This document shows positions 1 through 11,270 of a DNA stretch of 64,000 bases, in pieces. Position 1 is the first letter of the stretch. Every line of letters begins with the position of its first letter. A program made the position numbers and the translations under genes. The notes beneath the pieces were generated by a model. It ran no database searches, had not been told where the DNA came from, and was given only the letters and a program-made list of their open reading frames with translations. The stretch lies in assembly GCA_003116995.1 (NCBI GenBank), contig BDSL01000046.1:496001-560000 (forward strand), given 5' to 3'. The stretch comes from Yamagishiella unicocca. Lineage: Eukaryota > Chlorophyta > Chlorophyceae > Chlamydomonadales > Volvocaceae.

Positions 1-3000
1 GGCTGCTGTTGCGGGTGCGGGGCGGGCGGCTGTTGGGCATACTGGTACGGCTGCGGTTGAGGTGGTTGGGGCACTGCCCCGTACATACCCGGGTAGCCGG
101 GCTGTGCTGCTGCTGCGGGCCCCGCTGACGAGGGGGACGTCACGGGCTGGACGGCGGAGTGGTCCAAGGTCGCAAACGGATCCGCTGGTGTGGGTATTGG
201 GACGCATGGACCAATGGGGTCACGGACAAGGAGAGAGAGGGACTTTGTCAGTGCCGTCGTTAACCGGAGCGCCCGGACAGGCAACGGACGCGGAACCCAT
301 GGGCGGGACTCCCTCAGGCAATGCATAAAGGCAAAAGAGCTGCATCTACACGATATCTGCGAACTGCCTTGCATGCCCCTCCGCCCCCAATTCCTCACCC
401 TAGTCCGCAACCTCCCAGCTTCGTCGCGGTGTCTGGCAGCACAGTTGCATGCGCAGCCCTTACCATCATTCAACTAATTTGCCCCCGGCTCCACCGTTCC
501 TTTTCCAACCTTCGCTATCAGTCGCCTGCCCCATCGTGGTGTCCCGCCCCCACCGCCCTGCCGCACAGCTGTTTGCCTGCACCCACCTCCAGGCGATGTG
601 GCCGGCGCAGGGGCCCCCAGGGCCGGCGGCGGCTGCGAGGTCAGCGCATCCGCTAGGTCGTCCAACGAGATGAGGTCGCGCTCGGCGGCGCGCGAGGGGC
701 CGCCGGCGGCGGCCGCGGCAACTCCAGCTGTAGCACCAGCGGCGTGTGCTGGCGCTCCGGAGCCGCCAGAGACCGCTTGTTGCTCCAGCTCCCGCTGGTT
801 CGAGGCCACGTCCTGCTCCCAGCAGCAGCATCCCGGCAGGAGACGTCAGCCGCAAGACGAAAGACTCCTGAAGATGCTGGTTGCGCGGCACTGTGTATAG
901 GAGCCAGAGAGCCCTGCCATTCCACCTCCCTGAGCTTGTCCACTCATCGCCTCCAACCTGTTTAATGTTCCCTTACTCTGTTCGTTCTTGCGGCTTTCCG
1001 CCCGCCCCCGCCAGTGGGCCCCTTCCGTCTCACCCCTGCGACGTCCCGCACCCGGCCCCCCGCCGCCAGCTACAGGTACTTCCCAGGTCCAGTAACCGGG
1101 TCTTTTTGCCCCTCCCCCCCCCGCGCTGTCCGCTCGCCCATCGCTCGCCGCCGTTCCCAGTTCTCTAGCTAGCGCCCAAAACCAACAGCCCGAAGGTCGA
1201 CATATGACCTGAGTCTACCGTGTCCTCACCCAAGTTCTCCAGCATGCATCTCGAAACGGCTTTCCTAAACGGTTTTCCTCGCATCCACGGGCCTTCCTCG
1301 ACCCTCCCCCCCGCGCACCTTTTGCAGCGCCAGCGCCCCGTCCAACATGTCCATGGCCTCCAGCGCCTTGATCATGGTGGTCTCCACCTCGGGGTCCGTC
1401 ATGGACTGCATCTGTTCCAGGTAGGCCTCGAACAGGAGGCGCAGCTCGCGGACCTGGTAGCGGCAGCGGCAGTGGTGGTGTTGGTGGTCTCGGCAGTGGC
1501 GGTGGTAATGGCAGTGGTGGTTGTACAGGCAGTGGTGGTGGGTAGTTTTGGCAGTGGCAGTGGTGGTGATAGTGGTGGTAATGGCAGTGGTGCTGTAACG
1601 GTGGTGACATTGGGTGGCGGCATCGGTGGGCGGTGGTGTTGGTGATGCTGCGGTGGGCTGTGGTGGTGGCCTTCCCGGCAGAGAAGCCACCTTGCGGATG
1701 GCGCGTTCGCCGGTGGGGAGCCGTCCTTCCAGTCAGGAGGCGCCCGCAGTACACGACGCGAGCGCTCTTGAGCCATGCCGGGTGAAAGCTGCGCGGTGTT
1801 TGAAGGAGGCGACAGGTCCCGACCCAGGACCCACGAACAGCCGTGCCGCCTCTACGTCTCGTCCACCTAATCCTAGCGACCAGCGCCGAGCCACCCGCCT
1901 CGCCTCCTCTTCCCCCCCCCGTACAATGACCCCAGCTTCCACGTAGCCAGTCAGCCAGCTGCCAGTCCGCCGCTAGCGGAGGCGCCCCAGTCGCCGGCTA
2001 GTCCCCGCCTGTCCCCTAACCACCCTAACTTCCCAGACCACCTGGTAGGCAGCTCCCACCCAGTTACCAATGCTCTCTACCCCACCACCATCCCAGCCTC
2101 CAACGGTCGGCCCCTTGTAGCCACCGACCGCCGCCCATTTCGGCAGGCCCCCTCTCCCCGCTACCGCACCCTGGCCCATCCGTTGCTGGCCTGCCGCCTG
2201 ATACTAACCACCCCCACGGCTCCTCACACGCACACCAATGGTGTATTGAACACACAGGTCAGGTTTGGGTGAATGGCTGCAGATCATCCCCCCCTTCGGG
2301 GTAGTGGGGGCAGTGGATGGACGGGTAGCGTCCGAGCTGGTGTCGGCACACTGTGACACACACACAGGCTTCGCTGCTATAACACACACAGGCTTCGCTG
2401 CTTCGCGGTAGGTTACCACGCAGACTGCCGCCAGCCTCCTCACCTCCGTCACCAGCTCCCTGGTCAGCTCATTCTCGAACTCGTCGCCCCCGGGCTGCTG
2501 CGCCGCTCCGCCCGCGCCCTGCTGCTCCGCCACCAGCATCTCGCTGAGCAGCTCCGTGTTCGCCTGCGCCTGCTCAATCAGCGCCTTCACCTCGGCGACC
2601 ACGCTGGCAGCCTCGGAGCTGGCTGCAGCGCCGGGTCGTGGGGCGAAGCAGGGACAAAACGGGTAGGCACAGGAGGAACAGCTGGCCCGGACGCGCAAGG
2701 CGAGAGGCCACCCGCCACCCACGACGGGCCTTGACCTCGTCAGTAAACTCCGCTCTGACGGTGTCCTTGCGCATTCTTGCATTCCCTGCGCTAGGCCTTC
2801 CCCTCCTGCCCACCAGCCCGAACGCACCCGCCATGTTTGACGCCGCGACGTAGTCGGCCGCACCCGACGCCGCCTGCGGCGTGCTGCGGTTGACGGCACG
2901 GAAGGCGCTGGTGCCCGCCCTGCCGTACGACCGAAGCAGCTCCTTGGCGGCCTGCCGAGTGGTCTTGCCTGCGCGGCGGCACGACAGCGGCGGCGGTACC

Positions 3001-4801
3001 ACGTGGTGTCAGCATCAAGGAGCGCTCGGGGGTTGGGCGAAGCCCTACCACCGCGCGGCGCGCAGGCCGGGAAGACGGCTCGCCAGGCAGTGCAGGCCGC
3101 CTGGGTCTTGGGCCGCTCCGTCTCACCCGTCCCATCCGGCGCACGGAGGCGGCAAGAAGCCCGTTGGTGAACCACGCTAGCGCACCCGACGTCACCCAGG
3201 GTCCCAAAGCCTGTTTCCTCATCCTGCCGCGTGGCCGCCTTCCATGCTCCTCTTTCCACGCTTGACGCCTATGCTTCCGCGCCCACGCCGCTCGTCTTTC
3301 GTCCCAGGCATATGCCTATCCCCGTCGCTCTCGCTCCGCCTATTGAGTTACTGACCAGCCTGGACTGCGGAAACTGCTCACTTGGTTAACCGAGACCCTT
3401 AGGACACCGCAAACTCGAGTCAGGGAAGAAAGGGCAGCAACAGCTGACTCACCCGCTTCACCTGTCCGGTCATTAAGCAACCGCTGCCCACTACCTACCA
3501 ACTACGCGACCACTAAAACATCTCGTTCCGACCCCCAACTTGCGCATCCCACCACCACCCTCACCACCACCACGCGCCACCTGCATGGGGCAACCCACCT
3601 GCGGTTGAGTCTGGTCGCGCCGGCCGCGACATCGTCCGCGCCACCTCCTGCAGCAGCTCCTCCTGGTGGATCCCCATGCTGGCGTTGCAGTCCCGCATCA
3701 CCCGGCCTACCAGCTGGACAGCCAGCCATTGCTTGTGCGGATTGTCGGTACGAAGACGCTTCTTCAACAACCCAACAATTTCCTGGTGGTGCGAAAAGGC
3801 GCGCCGTCGCCAAGGGAGGCAAGGGTGCAGGGACCGGAGGAAGATAGTGATGAGAGCGCACGGAGGATCAGCGCCAAAGCGATCGGGATGGGGATACACG
3901 TGGGGGGAAATGACGGCTGATAAGACATGCGTGCGTAAGTTGTCTCACGGACAGTTGTCGCTCAAGTTCCCGCCTGGTAACCTCCCATGTGCCAGGACAT
4001 GTGACTGTATGACTTGCGGTAGACCCGCATGCATGCGATCTGAGTTCTTGCTACTGTCCCAAAGTTCGGAATGTAATAAATTGCGGTTGCCGCCATCCTT
4101 GGCTGGTGTCATGGGCTTCCGAGCACATTGGGGTACATACACATGGAGCAAGCCAAGCCCTGTGCATGCGTCTACAATACCGGAAGCAACGACTGTAAAT
4201 GTAAGCGTTTGGGTTGGGTACGCGCACCTTGCTATCCTTCCCGTTGGTGATGTCCTGATTGATAGTATCGACAACCTGCGGTTTCCCCCAGGGTCAGAAC
4301 CCTACCTCAATAGAGGGAAAGGAGCGTGTGTGGAACAAGTACATGACAGCTAACCGAGTTCGTCACAGATCGGCAGAGGCTTCGCCGACCGTTCAATTTG
4401 CGAAGTTGGGGCTCGGTGACTTCTAAAGTTTCCCAACTGTGCCCGTAACAGCCTGTTGCGAAAAGAAATTTAATAAAACCGTGATAGCCATCATGCCCGC
4501 CTGCGTGGTGAGTCTCGCCGCAGGTCCACAACCCCAACCAACGCCCATGACGCTGTGCGTGTGTTTGATAAGACCCCGTTTCCGCCCAGCCAAGACGATC
4601 GCGATCAAATCCCTTCTCATGCTTCCGCACCTGGGAGTTCAGCTCCTCGCTAGGCTCCACCAACTCCTTGGCAGTGGCCTTTCGCAGCTGGTCCTGCAGG
4701 CTCTCACCCAGCAGGTTGTCCGCATACTTGGGACCACCTTTCAAGCGTTCAACGACCCCTTGAGTTATATCTCTAAGCCCCTCCTTGATCTTGGCAGCCA
4801 T
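1..4801 (-). CDS. VHS-GAT domain (TOM1-like) endosomal trafficking adaptor, 3' end off window
   Basis: Eight exons join in phase: 4801-4631, 4275-4228, 3782-3599, 2968-2828, 2622-2444, 1453-1319, 812-587 and 184-1 (continues off the edge); about 422 residues are visible. The ATG at 4801 opens directly into a VHS domain (residues about 1-160; landmarks ATAKELVEPSEELN, INQDITNGKDSK, EIVGLLKKRL). A GAT domain follows at about 183-286 (VVAEVKALIEQAQANTELLSEM in exon 5, DPEVETTMIKALEAMD in exon 6). The tail is low-complexity Ala/Gly/Pro/Gln, with a clathrin-box-like LISLD near residue 333, a DPF motif near 363 and a Pro/Gln-rich end. VHS-GAT proteins of the TOM1 family bind ubiquitinated cargo and clathrin on endosomes and act as ESCRT-0-like adaptors; that role is inferred from the domains. 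Exon 3 has an alternative donor at 3645/3644, but only the 3599 junction keeps the frame into exon 4. Gene identity is secure; exact borders are hand-derived. Confidence 0.85.
1225..1318 (-). repeat. Introner-like block at the 5' end of VHS-GAT intron 6
   Basis: Immediately inside intron 6 (donor at 1318) lies a roughly 85-bp sequence that recurs, diverged but collinear, at 11961-12048, at the start of intron 4 of the BTB-PHR gene. Shared landmarks on the + strand are TTCTCCAGCATGCATCTC, a run ending in CTAAACGGT, GGGYCTTCCTCGA and a poly-C stretch ending at the donor. Confidence 0.6.
1453..1660. repeat. GGT-rich (GTGGTG)n tract in VHS-GAT intron 5
   Basis: Interrupted GTGGTG/GGCAGTGGT units run from about 1467 to 1660, just upstream (in transcript sense) of exon 6. 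They produce long Thr/His- or Gly/Val-rich spurious ORFs on both strands. Exon 6 itself begins at 1453. Confidence 0.6.
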
Positions 4802-5185
4802 GAATGCCCGTTTGGTGTCGGACGACCCTGTCCTAGAGAAATGCAGCCCTCGAAAGGGCTAGATGTAAAAATAGTACAAGATTGGATATGCAAGAACAAT
4901 GAACAGCTGGCGATTACACTAGCTGGGGCTGCGACGTTTGCGTAGGTTCGGGCAGGTCCGTGTCCAGCCAACAGGCGGCAAACACTGCATAAGTATAAGG
5001 TTTAAGAGAATACTAATGCGAATTTGGTGCTGCAGCTATGTCTCCCGATAACTTTTTTCTAGTTGGCATGAGTACATACCGTGAGTAGTGTCCTACATGG
5101 AGCAAGAAAGTGGACAGAAAGACCGTAAAACGGTAAAAGGCGCGCCTAGATTAATGACGGTAATATCCGGCATTATGTGCGCATT

Positions 5186-5478
5186 GACTGCTGCGCGCTT
5201 TTCGACGGTGTTCTCAAGCAAGAAACAACACAGGATTCAAGCAGATGGGCATAAAACACACCATCGTAAATCGCGTCGCAAACAAAGCGCAGTCTTCGCC
5301 GGTGTTGTCAAAGACACGTATAACAAGCGTGCACCCAACTTGAGCACCGTCAGAAAGCGCGCCGGAAACAAAGTGTGTTTTTTGCCGGTCTTTTCGAAAA
5401 CACAGACAACAAGCGAACATCCAGCTTGAGGACCTTCAGAAAGCGCGCCGCAAACAAAGCGTGCCGTTTGTTGGATTC
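5186..5478. repeat. 86-bp tandem repeat, 2 full units plus flanking partial units
   Basis: Units begin at 5272, 5358 and 5444, exactly 86 bp apart, each starting CGCGYCGSAAACAAAG. A more diverged unit seems to precede at about 5186 and the last one is truncated after about 35 bp. The units differ at many positions, so the duplication is not recent. Confidence 0.75.
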
Positions 5479-5744
5479 CTGTTTAGTCGCGTAAAGCGAT
5501 TAGCAGATTCTGCAGCTTGCAATCGCTTTGGCCATCCATTGACTTTTCCTGGAATTCGCCTGGCTCAACAGTACGCAATCAACAACTGGCAGACAGCGCT
5601 AATCCATTGTAGATCATGACAACAACGAACGCTAACGGCGTTGCTGAGGATGTCCCGGTGTGTTGCGGAACGCACCTTGTACTGGTATGGTACGTCACCA
5701 GTCATGCAGCAGCAGCTGCCACCTATCTCCCTTAACGAGTACTT

Positions 5745-6520
5745 GACAAATGGCTTATGGGCGGACCAGCAGTGGTGCTAGAGGCATCACGTATCCCAGG
5801 CGAGCAGTGGGCGGGGAGGCTGCACTTGTATGCATCACGTGGCTCACTGTTTGCCATATAAGTACGCGGCAACAGCGGCCACCTATCTCACAAGACTAAC
5901 CCTTGGCCGAGGCGCTTGTGGGGCGGCGAATGGTTCATGGGCAGACCAGCAGTGGCGCTAGGGCCTTCGGGCATCCCACATCCCAGGTGAGCAGTGGGAG
6001 GGCGACAGTGCGGGCAAGGGCCGACTGCAGGGCGCTTACGGGGCGGCGAATGGGGGGGACTAGCAGCGGTGCTAGGGGCATCACATATCAATGGGAGGGG
6101 AGGCTGCACTGTGCGCAGCACGTTACTCACCTACTGCGTGCCGTGTCACCACAGGGCTGCAACAGCGGTCACATACAGCCATTCGGGGACGTAACTTGCA
6201 CTCACCTGGAAGTGCACTGACGAGGTGCTACATGTGGCAGTAACATATTTCCGGTGTTTCCGTAACACCTCGTAAAATGGCCCGGCACTGTGTTTGCGCC
6301 CAACCCATCGCCCGCCGCATAAGTTGCGTCTTACCCTATGCCATACCACATGGGAACGTGGGTTGGCGTCGGACGCCACGTACGGAGTCATTCGGGCACC
6401 TTTCCTTGTGTTTGGCAGCCAGGTTAGGCCAGGCGTGTCCAGGAGCAATCAGATCCGGGTTTGCAGCAATGCGTTTGCGCGCAACCCGTCCCCCACCCCA
6501 CGAGCGGCCGAACCCTATTT
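5745..6520 (+). repeat. Dispersed repeat family, copy group A
   Basis: Three related segments at about 5755, 5933 and 6045 share the pattern GGG-CGACCAGCAG-GGTGCTAG followed by a GGGGAGGCTGCACT block. The last copy continues into about 300 bp (CGGGGACGTAACTTGCAC, CAGTAACATATT, TACGGAGTC) that recurs at 20465-20890. No coding capacity is apparent, so this is most simply a non-autonomous transposable-element family. Confidence 0.6.
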
Positions 6521-8418
6521 GCAAATTCCAGCACGTCTCAGGCCCTCCACAACACAAAGGCGTAAGTTATCATCCATTTTACAAGCAACTTGGTATGAAC
6601 CACTCACGTGCACAGAGCTGGTATTGGTGGGTTGATTCCGACTGGTGGTACCGGTATGCCATTGGCAGTGGATGCTACCCCGTATGCTATCTTCAGTGAT
6701 ATGCTATTCGCAGTGGTATGTTATTGTTGTTGGTGTCCTATTGTGATTTGGACGCCAGTGATTGGTCCGGATTGGTCAGGGTTGCAAGTGCCAGACAGTG
6801 TCCCACTCACTGTAGGACACTAAAAGCATTTACTCATGCCAAGTTGGACAAGTTGCCGGGAGACCTAGCTGAATCCATCGATACTCCTTAAGTCTTACGA
6901 GGCGATAGCCGCTCTGCTCACCATGAGGGCCGTGGGGCGAGTTCCGTGGGGCACCCCGCTGTTATGCTCTGCCCAAAGCGTAATTTCCAGCCCTAGATGG
7001 AAAATATGTTTGTTTCGTTAGGAGCATTGTCAATCGGTAGCTGCATCGCCTTTTGAGTGGGAGAGAGGGGAGCCAAGCGGCCGAGACGGGGAAGCAGCCT
7101 CAGACGTGGGCCTCAGGCTGGGTTTCGGAGTACGCACGTGCTAGCCCTCCCTGGAGTCGAGGACTCGCAGCCGGTGCGAGACCTCAGGCGGCGGCCGGGG
7201 GCCTAAGACCACGTCTCAGGACATACCATATTACTCTGTGTGCTGTGTAAGCCTGTGTAAGGTCGACACGGCGTCGATAGTCAGGCAAGTCGGTCCTAAA
7301 ACTTCAGGCCGCGGGCAGGACGTTTGCCCGCCTAGTTTTCTTCCGCAACCACTCCCCTTTTGTCTCCTTGGTTTTATTTGTCTCGGGGGGTGTTTCTGCC
7401 CGCTGCAGCGTACATGTCCAAACCAGGTGGCGTCTAAGGACACCGGTTTGCGGGCAAGCCCCAAACCAGAGCGGAACATCCGATGTACGGATGACATCGT
7501 AGCGGGCATAAGCGGAACAGGCCGTTGCCTACCTTGGACCCCATGGAACCCGGGCCGGGCCGCCAAGTTGAGGCTCGGGTAGACATGGAGGCCATTTGAC
7601 GCAGTTGGGGTTTACAGCGCGCGCAGTGAGGCGCGCCGAGGCGTACGAGGGAGAGGCCTGCTCACGCCAATTTCCTTGCTGCACTCCCTAGCGGAATCGG
7701 AAGTAGACGGTGACACCGTCGCGGGGGTTGTAAGAAGTTCGTGGCGGCCTCTGGAGACAACATATCTCAAACCGTTCATGTGGTGACACAGATGTGAAGG
7801 TTCGGCGCAGTCGGATAGTCCTCTAACGGCAAATAGCTTGAAGGCGATCTTGGAGGAGACGATGCGACCCCTTAAGCAGCCTGAACCAGCGGCTGGGTCG
7901 CAACGAGGAGATGCAAGAATTCCTCAACCAGCGGCTGGGTCGGTTGCGGGGTTCTTGCATACGATAGTTTACAAAATCGGCGGTAGAAGTTAGCGTGGTT
8001 GTAATATGGATGTAGAAACAAAGCTTTTATGCCGTCGTGCAGCTCCATTGTCCGGCAAAGTCCACTCAACTTCTTTTGATGATGCACTGAGGCCTGGTAA
8101 TACTCGCATTCTGAGGCCTGGCCGCCTATACAAAGCATCTTGCAATTTCTAGTAGGAAGCCATAACTCGTTGACATCTAAATTGATGCTAATTTGCTTGT
8201 AAAGTGTTGCACAGGACAATACCGATACGTTCTTTGCTCCTGCTCTTCCCGAAACAGGTTGCCTTAATTAAAGAGTATTTTGTTGACGTGCAAGGCTTAT
8301 TTAGCCTTCAGCAGAGCCGTATTGCCATTACCGCCAAGCCGCCAAGCCCGCCGACAAGTCACTTGGCCTCGCCGCCATCTGTTCCTGTTGCCAGCTTTAC
8401 CAGCTAAATTAATCTACC

Positions 8419-9156
8419 ATGGCAGCCCGCTGCCAATTTGAGAACAGTAATGACGTGGGCGTGTTTGCAAAGCTGACGAATGCTTACTGCATATGTGCGT
8501 TGGGCGGCGCGGAGAACTTTTACAGCGTCTTTGAGGCCGAGCTGAGCGATCATATCCCCGTCATCAAGTCGTCGGTGGCAGGCACACGGCTTGTTGGGCG
8601 GCTGACCGTGGGCAACCGGAACGGCCTGCTCCTACCGAACACAACATCGGACCAGGAGCTAACGCACATACGCAACTGCCTGCCGGATGAGGTGGTAGTG
8701 CAGCGTATTGACGAGCGGCTGTCGGCGCTTGGCAACTGCATTGCGTGCAACGACTACGTGGCGCTCATACACCCCGACGTCGACCGCGAAACGGAGGAGA
8801 TCATAGCAGATGTACTCGGCGTGGAGGTCTTCAGGCAGACGGTGGCAGGCAACGTGCTCGTAGGCAGCTACTGCGCTTTCACCAACCAAGGCGGCCTGGT
8901 CCACCCCAAAACCAGCATCGAGGACCTGGACGAGCTGTCGAGCTTGCTGCAGATTCCCTTGGTTGCCGGGACTGTCAACCGCGGCAGTGACGTCATCGGC
9001 GCCGGGCTAGTCGCGAACGACTGGGCGGCGTTCTGCGGGTTAGACACGACGTCCACGGAGCTGTCCGTCATCGAGAGCGTCTTCAAGCTGCGCGATGCTC
9101 AGCCCATGAACATCGTCAACGACCTACGCGCCAGCCTGATCGATACGATGGCATAA
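8419..9156 (+). CDS. EIF6: Eukaryotic translation initiation factor 6 (eIF6), single exon
   Basis: A single uninterrupted 245-codon ORF encodes the complete eIF6 family protein, which is about 245 residues across eukaryotes. Diagnostic segments include the N-terminus [20 protein letters not shown], the [18 protein letters not shown] region and the [15 protein letters not shown] repeat of the pentein propeller. eIF6 binds the 60S subunit at the uL14 side, prevents premature 40S joining and is needed for late nucleolar/cytoplasmic 60S maturation; it is released through SBDS/EFL1. The ATG at 8419 lies in a CTACCATGG context and gives the canonical N-terminus. Every other confidently identified gene here has several introns, so the lack of introns is notable and could mark a retrocopy; no frameshift or stop is present, so the product looks intact. 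A TGTAA motif, the usual algal poly(A) signal, lies about 600 bp downstream at about 9767. Confidence 0.97.
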   Translation: MAARCQFENSNDVGVFAKLTNAYCICALGGAENFYSVFEAELSDHIPVIKSSVAGTRLVGRLTVGNRNGLLLPNTTSDQELTHIRNCLPDEVVVQRIDERLSALGNCIACNDYVALIHPDVDRETEEIIADVLGVEVFRQTVAGNVLVGSYCAFTNQGGLVHPKTSIEDLDELSSLLQIPLVAGTVNRGSDVIGAGLVANDWAAFCGLDTTSTELSVIESVFKLRDAQPMNIVNDLRASLIDTMA

Positions 9157-11270
9157 GCCCGACGTGCTGTGTGTGCTTTGAAGTTTTGAGGTTCGCGCGA
9201 AGGGGTGAGGGGGGCGGGATCGGCAGTGTGTTGAGGGTTTCGGAGCCGGGGGGTGCTGGGATTGCAGCGAGGCGGCGGGGCCGTAAACCTGGTGCTTGGA
9301 TTTCTATAACACAGCCATACGCCTACCATACTTACAGTGGATGCAGGACGATTGAAACAGCGGACGAATTCGGGTAGGACGGTGTTTGAGCAGATATTCG
9401 CGGGCGGGCCGCTCTTCGGCGTCGTCTGGGGTGGCTCTGTTCTGGGGAACGCAACTGAGCTTATTGAGTATGGTACAGGCGTCAGCGTGTTGTTAGGGTT
9501 GATGGTGTTGGAAGGGCGTGCTGTCATGCAGCTCTTGACTGTCTGCGGCGTTGCGAAAATGTCCACCCGGCTTCCTGTGTACGGCGTGAGAGGCACAGTT
9601 TGGGCGTTGCCTGGGTGTTGACGTAAGCAGATTTGGCTCATTAATGCTGACGTCCGGCTGCAATGACGAACCGCTCAAATGGCAGTACCATTGCACGGCA
9701 TGCTAAAGCGGAGATCGCTGAGCCACCCTTGACGCTCCATTTTTTGCACGAATGCGGAACTGTAACTGAGCGTCGAGCGTCGCCGCCTCCTTGTCACGCT
9801 CGCTAATTGAGCGTTAAAAACGGAAGGAAGCAGCCGCAGAGATACCTCGACGACTGTCCTCATTTATTACTGCCTGCCTAGCGGCACGACGCCGCGGCCG
9901 TCTTCAATGCGCAGGCCATACCTGCGGGACCCTCGGGACCCCTCCCCGCACGCAACCTGATGCCCAGCCACCAGCTGATTCCTTAAAAGTGCGCCCTGAC
10001 TCTGCGGCGATGGCCGATATCAGCGTCAGCGACTGGCTGCGGCCTAAGCGGAACGGACAGCAAACCTTGTATGAACACGTCCCAGCATTGCCGGCGCGTG
10101 GCGCCAGCGCGTACGTCCTATCTACCGACCCACCCTGGCACTGTCGTCTCCCAATTCGAGGGCTTCATACCCGCTCGCGAACTGCCCGGCCGCTGCCGAA
10201 CCGGCCTCCGGCGCGCGAACAAACGACACAGTTGCCCGGTGGTGCGCCCCCACAGCATAGCTTTTTGGTCCTCACAGGGTCCTCCTCCAACACATGTTAG
10301 CGATAAAGTCATGAAGGCATAAATGCGTCAAAAAGGGACAAATACAGCTGTGCATCTGGTATGCCGCGCCCTTCCTCCGTGTATTTTATTGTACGTCGCC
10401 CAGTCCCGGTGTCCAGACGCAGTCACGTCCCGCAGGGGGGCTTCGTTCGCCGGCCCCCGACAGTGTTCCTGCGGTCAGCTCCCCTCCCATCGCCCACGTC
10501 AGCAGTGCCCAACGCCCCCTCCGCCACCCAACACCAAACGAAGGTGCGCCACACGTGTCCCCTCCACGCACACACAAGCAACCCGCGCCGCTTCCGCCCT
10601 TGCAACCAACCTCGCGCCCTTGCAAGTGCAACATGCATGTAACATGCGGCTGTTCAGGCTGCAGCAACGCGCAGCAGCGAAGCCCGACAAACTTGCTCCT
10701 ACGAGAAAGAGTAGCTGCCCCAGGCAACTCCCAACACATTACAGCATTCCTCAGCTACCGGGCCCTCCACCAGCAATCGCGTTGCTGTGTGGTGCTGCCG
10801 GCCCACAGCAGCGGCGGAGCACTCCCCAGTCGCCGTGGTCACGGGGCCTGAGCCGCTCGCCTCAGCAGGCCTGACGCCGGCTCCGTCTTTTTTGGCGCAA
10901 TGTTGGTGGTGACTCAGCGCGCAGCCCAGTCCTGCAGTCCCGGTCCTAGCCCGCCCAGCACACACCTCCAGCTCCACAGGCGCACCGTGAACCCAGAAAA
11001 GGATTTATCGCTCGGAGGCCAGCCGTTGCCGCCCCAGATGCGGTGCCAGCCACCTCACACAGGCACACCCGCAGGCTCGCTCGCGCTTCAATCCCTTTAC
11101 CGCCAGCGCAGCCAGCGCATCCCTTTTGTGCTTTCGCACACCCCACAAACATAGAATACACGCAATGCGCCACGCAAGTACCATTACCATCCCATCCGCT
11201 CCATGCCGCGCGGCAGCAGCAGCACAAAACCGCCCGCCGCCGCCCCTCCCACCCCACGCGCTTTGCCGCT
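9157..11270. other. Intergenic region between eIF6 and the BTB-PHR gene
   Basis: This holds the 3' flank of eIF6 and of the convergent BTB-PHR gene. ORFs here are short, proline/serine/arginine-rich and frame-ambiguous, with no recognisable domain. TTACA (TGTAA on the - strand) at about 10739 is a candidate poly(A) signal for the BTB-PHR transcript. I see nothing else. Confidence 0.4.

Larger units (their letters stand above)
4802..8418. other. Gene-poor interval with repeats upstream of the VHS-GAT and eIF6 genes
   Basis: I see no convincing coding exon here. The interval should hold the VHS-GAT promoter (next to 4801) and the eIF6 5' region (next to 8419). It contains an 86-bp tandem repeat (5186-5478), several copies of a dispersed repeat (5745-6520) and, at 7879-7951, two copies of CCAGCGGCTGGGTCG about 40 bp apart. 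The rest is unique-looking sequence with only short ORFs. Confidence 0.5.

Noticed and set aside
1215..1754. His/Thr-rich 179-codon ORF
   Set aside because: Created by the (GTGGTG)n tract in a VHS-GAT intron.
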